Shown here: positions 48,277 through 58,421 of the stretch, in pieces
Position numbering within the stretch: position 1 is the first letter of the stretch
Layout of the letters: each line of letters starts with the position of its first letter
Assembly (NCBI GenBank): GCA_033297205.1
Contig: MU859166.1
Location: forward strand, 54,757 to 118,756
DNA length: 64,000 nucleotides
Reading direction: 5' to 3'
DNA from: Pseudoneurospora amorphoporcata
Lineage: Eukaryota; Ascomycota; Sordariomycetes; Sordariales; Sordariaceae
Made by a program: the position numbers and the translations under genes
The notes under the pieces: model-generated
What the model was told of the DNA's origin: nothing
Seen by the model: the letters and a program-made list of their open reading frames with translations, nothing else
Databases searched by the model: none

Positions 48277-50310
48277 TTAAGCAGTAAACTCCCGCTTGCT
48301 CTTGGCAGCGTACTTGATAGTGAAGCTCTCAGTAGTTTGAGTCTCCCAATCCTGGGGCTTCTTGCTGTTACCGTAGATCTTGAGCGCCCTGAGGGTGATC
48401 TTGTAGGTGCCAGCAGGGGCGTAAGAGCCATCGGAGAGGGCACCATCCCAGTTCCACTCAAAGGTACCGCGGGGGTTCCAGTAGGCGGGGAAGGTGAGCA
48501 CCTGGCCGATGGTCTTGCCCTTGGCGTTGACGACGTCGGCGCGGACCTCGGCGGAGCCCATGGAGAGGGTGAGCACGACGGTCGGGTAGACCGTGTTGGC
48601 ATACTGGGTCTCGTTGGCCTTGCCGGCGGGAGGGAGGGTGAAGGTGGTGCCGGCGGCGACGGGGGCGAGAGTGGCGTCGCTGGACCGGCTGAGGTAGCTG
48701 TACTGCTTGTCGAGGACGGTAACGGCCTTCATGCTGCCGACGACGCCCTGGTAGGGGAGCGAGTAGCCGGTGGAGTCGGTGCCGTTCAGGGTGATGTAGC
48801 CCGAGTAGACGGGCAGGCGCTTGGCGTCGAGACCCTTGGGGGGAACGGCGAGGACGGTGACGGTCTTCTTCTGGCCGGGGTTGAGCGTGAGCTGGGCGGG
48901 GGTGATGACGAGGGTAGCCTTGTTCTCGACCAGCTCGTTGGGGAATTCGGCGGGGTCGATCGAGGTGGTGTCGGCGAAAGTGTAGGCGGTAGCAGCGCTG
49001 ATGTGGCCGAGCTGGTAGGTGACGGCCTCCTTGCCAGCGTTGGTAACCTCGAAGCTTTGGAGTGGCTTGATGTTCGCGGTGTCGTTGAAGGAGATGCTGG
49101 AGATGCTGAGAAGGGCGTTGGCGTTGGCAGCGTCCCAGGCCTGGATCAGACCAGCACCCTGCTGGGCAACGGGAGCGAGCATGGTGTAGGTCTTGGCACC
49201 ATCGTTGAAGAGGTTAGGGTGGGCAGTGGCAGAGAAGAGGTTCTCGAGGACCTTGGGGTCCTTTGTGCCACGCTTCTGCATGACAAGGGCCCAGGTGGCA
49301 GCAGCAAGAGGGCAGGCCATGGAGGTACCGGAAAGGACAGCGTACGAGCCGAGAGCGCGGGGGTACGTGGCAAGGATCATCCCGCCGGGAGCAGAGATCT
49401 GGGGCTTGACATCAATCTCGTAGGTAGGGCCCCACGAGGTGTAGGTGCTAAGGAAGCCAGGGGTGGCGGTGTTGGGGAAGTTGTTGAGGTTCTTGGGGGC
49501 CGTCTCAGGGTCAGCCATGTTGACAATGACCTCGGAGCCAGCCTGAAGGGCCTTGATCCAAGCAGCACCGGTCTCAGCAGTGACCATAGCAGAACCCTGG
49601 ATACCAGCAACGGCGCTGATATCGACCTTGGTAGATCCAGCGGCGTTGTTATAGTAGATGATGTGCTTGGCTCCCTTGGCGGCAGCGTTCTGAGCCTTCT
49701 GGACGAAGGTGCAGCTACCACGGCGGATGAGAGTGATGTACTTGGAGAGGTCAGGGGTGTTATCAGGGAAAGGCTCGCAGCCGTTGGCAGCATCGGCAGT
49801 GTCGAAGTTAACAGACCAAACAGGAAGGCTGACATTGGCCCAGGCGCTGGGGTTACCAGCAGTGAAGCCGAAGGTCGAAACGGAGCTGCCGGCGACAGAG
49901 TAAGTGGCCTCGCTGAGAAGAGCAGGGGCAATAGTGTTATCGACCGAGGCAACAGCAGTGACCCTCTTGCCGTTGGCGGCAGTAGAAGCGTAGAAGATAC
50001 CCTCATCACCACTGTTACCAGCAGAGACAAGGCAGGGAACACCCTTCTCGACGATCCTGCTGACGACGGCAGCCCAAGAGTCCTCGGGCCAACCAGAGGC
50101 ACCACCGATGGAGGCGGGGATAATGTCACTGCCATCATCGTAGGCCTTGAGGTAAGCCTCAATGAGGATATCGTTACCGACATCACCATCGCAACCAAAC
50201 ACGCGGTAAGCACCGAGGGTCACATCGGAAGCGGCGCCAATGATGCCATAGGGGTTGTTGGTCTGAGCAGCAATGATACCAGCGACGTGGGTTCCATGGC
50301 TTCCTTCTGG
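48277..50310 (-). pseudogene. subtilisin-like serine protease lacking its N terminus
   Basis: A long open frame encodes about 675 residues of a secreted S8 protease of the PA-domain type. Visible parts: GSHGTHVAGIIAAQ with the catalytic His (codon 50296-50298), LVSAGNSGDEG with the oxyanion Asn, a PA domain (CEPFPDNTPDLSKYITLIRRG to AKHIIYYNNAAGS), SGTSMACPLAAATWALVMQ with the catalytic Ser (codon 49321-49323), and a C-terminal Fn3-like region. The signal peptide, propeptide and the segment with catalytic Asp are missing; upstream of about 50310 the sequence becomes a retroelement integrase fragment in another frame. The surviving part has no internal stops, so the loss may be recent or a misassembly. 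Confidence 0.85.
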
Positions 50311-50700
50311 TAAATCTTCCTCAGGGCGTCCAGTTTGGTGTCAGTGTAGTCCGCTGGCTTGAGAAGATCGAGAGCCGTGTTGGGCTTGAAACCCAAGACC
50401 AACTCGTTAGGGATCATCCCCAAGGGGGTGGATAGGGAGTTGTTCATGTTGTGTTGGACTCCTGGCAGTATGTCTGGCCAGGGGATGTGGAAGGGAGAGG
50501 GTTGAGAGGAACTCAGCGTGATGGTTTGGACGGTTGCTGGAACCGCAACCGGCGACGAGATAGGAGAAGTGTAGGCCGTTGCACCAGAAGGGGAAGTGTC
50601 CGTCAGCGTTGGAACCCGTTCTTGTCTGGTGGTTTCGGAGCTAGACGGAGCTTGATGGGAACCAATGAGGTTTGATGGAAAGGATGGATGTTGAAGCGTC
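50311..50700 (-). mobile_element. Ty3/gypsy-like integrase fragment
   Basis: The minus strand reads WPDILPGVQHNMNNSLSTP, GMIPNELVLGFKPNTALDLL and KPADYTDTKLDALRK. This is the typical end of a fungal Ty3/gypsy integrase, in which W-x3-LP-x-Q, an N-N-S motif, PNE and YGF-like motifs follow one another. Before it the same frame reads a serine/threonine/proline-rich stretch. No reverse transcriptase, catalytic integrase core or long terminal repeat is seen nearby. The element is therefore only a fragment abutting the broken protease. Confidence 0.6.
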
Positions 50701-50992
50701 TATGTATCAATTACATTGTAGATAGGAAAGTTTCGTTATTTCGATCAATCAGTACGTTCTTTTAATGTGTATGCTATCTCCTATGCTAAGCTAAACGCCC
50801 GTAGAGTACGAGCAATGTTAGATAGAAAGCTAGCTACGCCACCTGCCTGCCAAAATGAAAAAACTCCAACACTACGAAAACATGTCCGACATTAACATGT
50901 AACAGACTCAAACATGCTGTTTCTCAAAAACATGGCCTACTTTGGATGTTGAAAGACCCCCCTCCACCTCCAACGTCGCAGTGAGAAAGCCA

Positions 50993-52865
50993 TTATTCGT
51001 TATGGTTCGTCTTGGTCTGGTCACGACGCTCCTGGCTGCGGCGTGCGGCCTCGATGTGTTTGGCTCTTTTGTTGTGTCTGTCGAAGCACGATTTGGAACC
51101 GGCGGTGTAGTCGCAATCGGTGCAATAGAAGGTCTTTGCTGCTCTGTTCTTTTCAGCCAGCGCCCTCTTCTGCTTGGCCGCCTTAGCGTTCGGAGTCATG
51201 ACATCGGCTTCGACTCCAGAAACATTCTGTGTAGCAGCGGCTACGGTCTTGATGTGTGCCTGGGATTTGTTGTGCCTGTCGAGGTCTTGATGGAAACCGG
51301 CGGTGTAGTCGCAATCGGTGCAATAGAAGGTCTTTGCTGCTTTGTTCTTTTCAGCCCGCGCCCTCTGCCGCTTGGCGTTCTCGGTCAACTCCTTGGGAAC
51401 GCCAGCGACTTTGTCAAGGTGCTTTTAGCTCTTGATGTGTACGTCCAGTTGTTGTGCCGTGCCGGCGGGGAAATCACAGTCATCGCAATAGAATGCCTTG
51501 TTCTGTCTGTTCAAGTCTCTCTGGCTCTTTCTGCGTTCGACCGCGGACGGCACGGGATCTCTGGGTCTACCCCCAGACTCCAACCTCTCCTTCTCGATGT
51601 GCATTTTGTTTAACTGATGGCGTTCGTAGTGGCGGCGATGCGGATAGGCGCGCTTGCATAGCTTGCAGTAATACCTCTGCTCTGCTATGGCATCAGCATG
51701 ACGGCTGGCGCGGATTGCCGCAGTCTTTGTGCGGTTTTTGCGAGACCATTTCCGTTCCCTATTGCATTTTTTGGTGAGGTAGCCTTGGAGATCCCTAGCT
51801 CGGGCCCTTTCTCGCTTACGTCGGGAAGCTAAACGCGAAATCTTCCGGGCTCGTTCCTTGCGCCTGATGTTGTAGAGTTCCAGCTCCTCTTCCGTCATGT
51901 TTGGATGGACGCCTCTCGGACATTCCAATAGAGGTGTATGGGAATTGAGAGGTAGCCAGGATACTGTTTCCACAAAAGGCGTTAGTACATGTTAACAGCA
52001 GGACGGTGAGTATGGAAGTCGGAATCTGCTAAGGACTATGTAAAACCTCACCTGTGGATCTTGCCCATGGCACGATGTGGGACCATATGAAGTCCATCCC
52101 AACTGTAACACAAGTGTGAAAAAGGGCTGTTATTATAGCCTCGACAGCAACGAACCGCAAGCGGAAAATGCCGAGCTTGGCATATGAGGAAGGAATGGGA
52201 GCCCAGCACAGGAGGCCTTTGTGTCGTATCGTGTACCCTTTGTTAAGAGTAGATTGCAGGAGACGGAGTAATACTCCATCTTCGTAGTGTCGCAGCCTTC
52301 TTCTTACGCCACCTGTTTCCGAAGTTCCTGAGCCAATGTAGAGCTTTGGCGGACAATCTTTCTTCTGCAAGACGATGGCGTAGACTCCGCCGACCTTCTC
52401 GTTTTCACTAGGAGCAGGAAGTGAACAGAAAAAGTCGAACGTCGGCGGTGATGCGGAGGACAGGATGCGGTGGAGGTTTGGAGCAAAGCTCATTGGTGTA
52501 CAGTGCTTGTCAAATTGTTGCCGGTTTTCGGCAAGCATAGTCTTGAAAATTGGACAAGTAAACCAATTCGGTGCGTGGCTTGTGATGAGACGCCAGGTGT
52601 ACTCGTCCACCAACTTTTGTAGGTGGGATGGATTGATACGGCTGGCGTTTCTCAGATGTTCCAGCTTAGACATATCGACATCTTCGCTGTCCGAGTCCTC
52701 ATCGTCCATCTCTGCCAGATCCGAGTCATCGAAGTCGGATACATCTGACTCGTCGGAGTCTGACACGTACACATCGTTGATATCCTCTATGTCTGATATA
52801 TCGTCGATGTCTGAGCAATCAGAATGCTCGGTGTCGGCCATGTCGTAGTCCTCGTTATCGGCCAT
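50993..52865 (-). pseudogene. GIY-YIG nuclease domain fused to C2H2 zinc fingers
   Basis: Exon 1 (52865-52052) has an acidic N terminus (SDIDDISDIEDINDVYVSDS) and then a GIY-YIG domain: GGVYAIVLQKKD, KLYIGSGTSETG, GVRRRLRHYED with the catalytic Arg, and FVAVEAII with a candidate metal-binding Glu. A conserved tail GLLCWAPIP and FIWSHIVPWARST leads into exon 2 (from 51963) as VSWLPLNSHTPLLECPRGVH. Exon 2 has a basic coiled region (ERARKISRLASRRKRERARA) and four zinc fingers: YYCKLCKRAYPHRRHYERH, FYCDDCDFPAGT, FYCTDCDYTAGF and FYCTDCDYTAGS. A TAA at 51425-51427 follows the second finger; the frame continues to 50993 with the last two fingers. An upstream ATG at 52943 is possible. Probably nuclear and DNA-directed; target unknown. 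Confidence 0.78.
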
Positions 52866-52969
52866 GTTGATGGTAACCCCGTTGATGAAGGGTTGATGGG
52901 AACAGGATTTCCATACACTAATATTGGAATTGCCAGATTTCATTTTTTCCTGTGCGTGGACAATTTTCC

Positions 52970-53141
52970 AAAGCTGAGGAAGGAGCAACGGGCAATGAAT
53001 TAGGGTCTGTGATAAGATTCAAAGCTAAGGAAGGAGCAACGGGCGATGAATTAGGGCCTCTGATAAGATTCAAAGTTGAGGAAGGAGTAACGGGCGATGA
53101 ATTAGAGCCTGTGATAAGATAAAGCTGAGGAAGGAGCAACG
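52970..53141 (-). repeat. 51-bp tandem repeat, about 3.4 units
   Basis: Units start at 52970, 53021, 53072 and 53121, sharing AAAGCTGAGGAAGGAGCAAC and GGGCGATGAATTAGGGCCT. The period is 51, 51, then 49. It lies just upstream of the GIY-YIG gene. On the minus strand a 17-residue unit (LNLITGPNSSPVAPSS-like) can be read; whether it is coding is unclear. Confidence 0.85.
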
Positions 53142-53177
53142 TACACGTCCACGGTGGTAACTTCCCACGTCGCCAGC

Positions 53178-53394
53178 ATCCCTCCGAATCGCCATCCTTA
53201 TTAACTCCTACCGCTCCCCACACATCTCCTCCATCCGCGACTCCTACACGCTTGACAGGCCCGATAATACAATTCTGTGGAATGCAAAGTCTGGGTGTTA
53301 TGCCGGGAACAACTCTCTAGAGCAAGGAGTTGCGGATCTCGAAGGGAAGGTCGGTAGGTTGGGCGACGCTGGAGTTCACCTTCACGATATCTAA
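53178..53394 (+). pseudogene. fragment copied from a glutamine-amidotransferase gene
   Basis: About 72 nt at 53180-53252 (plus strand) closely match the first exon of the amidotransferase gene at about 46613-46690 (minus strand). The protein read is RIAILINSYRSPHISSIRDS against RIAILLNSYRSPHISSIRDS. The differences keep the protein nearly unchanged, and one two-base gap lies at the edge. The frame runs on to TAA at 53392 in sequence not found in the parent. It could be a gene-fragment duplication or the start of a lost paralogue. Confidence 0.65.
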
Positions 53395-53857
53395 TACTTT
53401 CTTCTACTTCGGGTCTTCAAGGTATCCCTGTTGGAGCTTCCTCCTGAACTCTAGGCTGACTTGGATTAAGGCTGTCCTTCTTTTATCCGGCGTTAACGCG
53501 TGCCTTAGAATTGTGCCGGCGTAACGTGCGAGAAAGATATTACAGACTTGGAATGTTGTAATGATAATTAACCATTGATTAATTGATCTAGAAGAGAAGT
53601 CTCCAAGAAACTTGGCAGACTCTCCGGGTCTGCTATATACATGGTTGTGTTGTTTTGGACTTGCCCGACGAAGTCGGGGGGCTTCCCAAAGTCCTTAGTG
53701 GACTTGGACTCGGAAAGTCTCAACCAACCTTGCGACCCATGGTGGGAGTATATAGAGTCGGTGCCTGACATCGACTCCTGTCCTCTCACAAATGCCCCCC
53801 CGATGAAAAAGTTCCGTCGCCTCGACGGACCATGGCTATATATATATATATAAAAAC
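53395..53857. other. intergenic with a short TA repeat
   Basis: No gene supported. A (TA)n run lies at about 53836-53852. Confidence 0.5.
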
Positions 53858-54406
53858 TTAGAAGTCGCTGACTACTTCAGGATAACGCACGCGCAAAATG
53901 TCCTTGACCTCCTCTCCAAGTTCATCCCACTTTCCGACGTAGACTTGAAATCCCTCCCAATAGCCTCACGTGGCAATACAGAAGATTTTGGTGCAGCGAG
54001 CCTCGAGGTTGGCGGCCGGGTAAGCTCGGTTGGTTTCGTCGAGTGTCCACAACGTACGTTTGTGGAAGACGGCGTGGATCGAATTCCACTTTCTGATCAT
54101 AACGTCGATGTTCTCGATCGGACGGTCGACACGGACTTGGCAAAAGCGAAACTTTCTTACCTTTCTCTTTTTCAACGTCTTGAGTACCTGCTTGAAGGCT
54201 CCGACGCCAGCAGACGATACATGACGAATTTCTTTTTCCTGCTCTTCTAGACGAGATGCGTGTATGCAGAGTAGGAATCGGAGGCGAATCGGGGAATTGG
54301 TATAAAGCAAAGCAGAGCCCTCGGCCAGAAGCACGGTCACCACGTTCTTGGGTGGTACTTGAAGGGTGCAATGGTAGGCTCGAATAGGCAGTTGAGATGC
54401 CTTCAA
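53858..54406 (-). pseudogene. unrecognised protein fragment with an in-frame TGA
   Basis: The minus strand frame reads PPKNVVTVLLAEGSALL, KTLKKRKVRKFRFCQVRVDR, MIRKWNSIHAVFHKRT and LEARCTKIFCIAT. It then meets TGA at 53966-53968, and continues in the same frame as GYWEGFQVYVGKWDELGEEV to a TAA at 53858-53860. The sequence after the stop is protein-like, and a Trp at that site (TGG to TGA) would fit the context. No family recognised. No ATG starts the frame, so it may be the last exon of a longer gene. Confidence 0.45.
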
Positions 54407-55821
54407 CTGCTGCTATTGAAATTTGGGTGTTCCTGCGTTGCCCCGCTGCCAGAATCCCACTGACTAGGCTCACTAGGGCAACAATGAAACCCTGTTTCTG
54501 CAGTGGATGGATTGCTTGGAAAGGCCTCCAGCGGACGAGGCCGATGCCAATGACACCCACCCACCAAACTACCCAGGATCACGACCGGAAGAGCAGATCA
54601 AGGGCTTCAATAAAAGACCAGAGGACCTGCTAAAACCGGACAGCGAAGGCGAATGCGTAATCCTGGACTCCTTGATTTCGTGGGATTGTGGTTCTGGAGA
54701 AGGCAGCTCGCCAGTAGGTTGGAAATTAGACGATACCGTCAAGAAGCGAGACGTTCGGATGCTTCACGCTATGTCTTGTGGCATCGCCAGACAGGTTGAG
54801 AGGTTGTCTCATACTCGTCGGCGAGGTGGATTCGCTTCGCCAGCCAACCAACTCTCATAGTCCCTGAGAGTCCCGAGTGATGAGCAAATGGGCTTGGGTT
54901 CGATATCAAAGTGCTACACAGAATGCCCGAACGGCATGACTGCAGCCGCCACAAACTTGAGAGCCGAGAGAAGCGTATGCAGTGACGTTCAAGATGGCCG
55001 TTGAGTGGTGGTCCAACAAGGTGAAACAAAGTGCTCTGGCTTAAAACGTGGAAAGGCATATGCGTGAAGAAACCGGGGAGCCGATAATACGGTGCGAATG
55101 CTTCGGCAACGAAGGACCATACGGAATAAGTGGCATATAGAGAAATGAGACGGGTGGAAATGCCCATATCATCTGGCTGTCTGGGCAGCTCACCCAGTCG
55201 AGCTGACTAAGGCGGTGAGGTAAACACGATGATTGACCGTAAACAGGTATGTACAGAACCATTGCTAGAGAGTGGGAAAGAAACAAGCCGATGATCAACG
55301 TTCAGCTGTGTGGTTTCGTCCTTGGCAGGATGAGTGGTTGATGGCGGTAACGGTGTGAGCGACGAGAAGAGCGAATCGAATGAGTTTAGCTCAGCGTGTG
55401 TTCCTACAGATAGGAGTTGCCGACGGCAATTGGACCTTGCCGTCCCGGCAGAATTAGTGGGGTATCTCTCGGCTTCTGTAGAAGTCTCATCCAATCAAAG
55501 CGTCTAGAAGATTGATGACCGAGCGGGAGCAAGAAGCTCTCCGCACGTCGTTGGATGAACCTCACGGTCGAGACGAACACTGCAGTGACTTCAGTTGACA
55601 CTTCCGTCATCCCATCCCAGCATCGCATCTCCATCCGGACGAACCATTCAACCTCCAGCTGACAGACATAACACTCATAACTCTACATAAAGTACGTCTG
55701 CTAATTGACCGCGCCGGGCCGCCTGCGAACACTTTAACTGACCGTTTCCATCGTAGACCTCAAGCTGCCAACTACTGCTCCCTGTCTATTCGTCTACCAT
55801 CGACACGACCCCAGCTTCACC
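54407..55821. other. intergenic
   Basis: An open plus-strand frame at 54507-54860 begins with ATG and is polar, but nothing else supports it. The rest shows no gene. The last 100 nt before 55822 are C/T-rich, as for a leader. Confidence 0.45.
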
Positions 55822-56307
55822 ATGATTTGCAGAGCCTGCCTTCGTGCTAGCAGAGCTGGCCTCCGCTCCGAGGCTTCCCAAAGACTCGCATCTGTCCAGA
55901 CACCAAGCAGGGCTCTCTCGCTGGCTTCCACACGCTTCGCTGCTCCTGCCGCCTACTCTACCTCTGCTCTTCTTCAACAGCGCGCCCTTCAGACCCCGGC
56001 TCGCCTTCCCTCTAGGACATACTCTACCGCGGCGTCAGAACAACCTGCCAGTGCTGGACTTGAAAAGCCGGCAGACCTGGACGAGGGAGAGGCCCAGGTC
56101 TGGGACATCTTGATCCGCGAGTTTGCGCCCACCAACCTCGTCGTGCGAGACATCTCGGGAGGCTGCGGCTCCATGTATGGCGTCGACATTTGCTCTGAGA
56201 AGTTCCGCGGCCTCAACATGCTCAAGCAGCAACGTCTGGTCAACGCCGCCCTAGGCGAGCTGGTCAAGCAGTGGCACGGCATCCAGATCAAGACGAGCGT
56301 GCCTTGA
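55822..56307 (+). CDS. BOL3: mitochondrial BolA-like protein
   Basis: A single-exon gene of 161 residues with an ATG in good context (CTTCACCATGATT). The first 75 residues are rich in Arg, Ser and Ala without acidic residues, like a mitochondrial targeting sequence (MICRACLRASRAGLRSEASQ). The C-terminal BolA domain has VVRDISGGCGSMYGVDICSE, KFRGLNMLKQQRLVNAALGE and KQWHGIQIKTSVP. The GGCG cysteine and the WHG histidine are the residues by which BOLA3-type proteins share a 2Fe-2S cluster with a monothiol glutaredoxin. The role is delivery of iron-sulfur clusters to mitochondrial enzymes. Yeast names are BOL3/AIM1. Confidence 0.93.
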   Translation: MICRACLRASRAGLRSEASQRLASVQTPSRALSLASTRFAAPAAYSTSALLQQRALQTPARLPSRTYSTAASEQPASAGLEKPADLDEGEAQVWDILIREFAPTNLVVRDISGGCGSMYGVDICSEKFRGLNMLKQQRLVNAALGELVKQWHGIQIKTSVP

Positions 56308-56709
56308 AGAAAAAAAGACAAGGAGGATTAAAAAAGGAAGGATGAATTGTTTTAATGCCATGTACAACCACTCGATACCCAATGAACAACCGCACCAAAA
56401 GCTCTTGACTGGCCGCACTGCCCTACCACCGGAACCACTTCTCGTCTGATGCGAAACTCCAAAATGCCATCATGCCCGATCATCATCCTACACAACTTCT
56501 CTTGACAAACTCGACGTTCCCCCATTCTCCATTTTGATGCCCATGGCAACCCAGTCCAATGCCGGTAGACCGGGAATCACGTCCCCTGTAAAAGAATGGT
56601 TGTCCGGGTCACCCCGGCTCGGTGAGTGTAGACTCCCGGTCCCAAACAAAAAGAGCAAAAAAGACTGACATCCTCCCCAGATCCCGATAGAAACGATGCA
56701 AAAAGTTAT
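56308..56709. other. intergenic between BolA gene and tRNA
   Basis: No gene seen. On the minus strand, a TTTTT at 56702-56706 just past the tRNA end serves as a pol III terminator. Confidence 0.55.
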
Positions 56710-56814
56710 GACAAGAGTGGGATTCGAACCCACGCCCTTTCGGACCACGGAACTCGGAGAGGAGATTAAGGGTTAACCTTAACGTGGCGCCTTAGACCGC
56801 TCGGCCATCTTGCC
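56710..56814 (-). tRNA. tRNA-Leu(AAG) with intron
   Basis: Read on the minus strand it begins GGCAAGATGGCCGAGCGGTC, the tRNA-Leu start, with acceptor stem GGCAAGA pairing TCTTGTC. The D-arm and A box are normal. The anticodon stem is CCACG/CGTGG with loop TTAAGG, anticodon AAG, interrupted by an intron of about 26 nt right after position 37. A long variable arm follows, as in leucine tRNAs, and the T arm GTGGGTTCGAATCCCAC holds the B box. Confidence 0.95.
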
Positions 56815-57802
56815 TCTTAATGAAATCTTGCCCTATTTCCGGTATTGATATACCCTCTGTTAGTATACGACACTTTGACTGCGACGGCTCCTATAATCCA
56901 ATGGGACTCGGATGGAGCGCAAGGCAATTCGTTAGTGATTCTCCAAAGACCTATGTCTCGAGAGAAAAGACGGAGAGGGCTTAAAAATCGTGGCAGGTGT
57001 GTAACGTTCAATGCCTCATTACCAAACAAACGGAAATACGAGATGATATGTGTCCCAGAACAGAGCCGGCACACCAACGGTCGAGGAGCCTGATGACTTT
57101 CAATCCCTACCAGATGAAACTTACTTTATCCGTTTGATAGGGGCCCAAGGGAGAAAGTCTGTCAGACGAAAGGTATCTTTCTGCTGGTTATACTGCCTTG
57201 GAGGTACAGTGAATGATTGGAACGAAATCTCTCCTCTCGCACTCTATCCTACACGGTTCTCCCTCCGTGCAGCGAAAGATGACTATCTTTGACCTTACAA
57301 ATGATGGGATGAGAAGTGAGGAACCACTCTGGGCCATGGCGAAAGAAAGGAGCAGTATCTCGTGAGGACAAGAATGCGCGAGATGTCTATATAGGACGAA
57401 AACAGGCAGGAAGTCGATGTGATCGCTTGCAAACGACGTTCACTGAATTCCAAGGTACCTGTGATAGGTATCTCGTGATGGATCATCCTCCGTCTGGTTA
57501 TAAAAGACCCCATCTTCCTCCTCTCCTCTTCCTTTCCCTTCTCTATCCGAACCATTCAGGAAGTTCATTTACATCGACGCCCCAAATTGCCTTCTGGATT
57601 CCTGCTCGTCTTCCATGCTCTCTCAGCAGAAGGTATTCTCCCCAGTAACAACCCAAAGGGCCAACGTCAAATATATCCTCACTAACGACTAAGTCCTACC
57701 TTGGCTGCGGTTCATTACGTTGCCCTGTCGCCCCGGCCGTCGTCCGCAATACAACCCATCTCTTCCTCAAGCAAACCCCGTCTCAGTCACGCCTCAGCCA
57801 CG
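56815..57802. other. intergenic
   Basis: About 1 kb without a supported gene. It is the promoter side of the following plus-strand gene. Confidence 0.5.
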
Positions 57803-58421
57803 ATGTCAAGCGAAGACGTGCGCATCCTCCGCGAAGCCATCCGCAACCTTTTGGACAAGCTAGAGGGCGTAAAGGATGCAACCAACAAAGAACATGCTAA
57901 CCAACCCCGAGTATACTCAGGCGGAGTATGCAAGTCTCCTGGAGGTCCAGCAGATCGTGAGGGAAGAGCTGCGGGAACCTGGTAGCCATCCTAACTTTGG
58001 CCAAGAAGTTTTCAAAAAGCTTCGCGAGGCTTCTCCTACCTTATATCGCCCCCCCGCTACATACCGGGAGCCTGGTAGCCATCCAAACATGGACCAAGAA
58101 GCTTTGATGAAAAAGGTCCGTGAGGCTCGTCTCATGTTCCGTCCGCCCGCTACACAAGTGAAGCCCCGTCACGGTACCACCAGCGCCGCGGCGGCGGCGG
58201 AGGTTACCCTCTCTAAGACGGAACCGGACATTTTAGCCAACGTACGCCAGGAAAGCAAGAAGGTTTTCGACAATTTGGTGCGTCGGGCTCATTCGGATCG
58301 TTTGGTGACTTCCACTTCAGATGATGTCGTGGCTGAGCCGGGTCTCAGTGGGCAGGAGCATTCAACTCAACCACGGAGAACCGCGCGGTATGGCACCATG
58401 TCAACGACGCCGAGGAAATAA
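57803..58421 (+). CDS. small helical protein with an internal tandem repeat
   Basis: Two exons (57803-57868, 57921-58421) give 188 residues. Without the 52-nt intron (donor GTAAAG, branch GCTAAC, acceptor CTCAG) the two frames do not join; with it MSSEDVRILREAIRNLLDKL runs cleanly into EYASLLEVQQIVREEL. A roughly 32-residue unit occurs twice: REPGSHPNFGQEVFKKLREA with LYRPPATY, and REPGSHPNMDQEALMKKVRE with MFRPPATQ. The C terminus is polar. No family recognised. The repeats and the PPAT motif suggest a scaffold or regulatory protein, but that is a guess. Confidence 0.65.

Noticed and set aside
48136..50313. 725-codon plus-strand frame opposite the protease
   Set aside because: It is the antisense shadow of the GC-rich protease gene; its glycine/valine/asparagine/aspartate-rich translation has no motifs, while the minus strand shows full S8 protease motifs.
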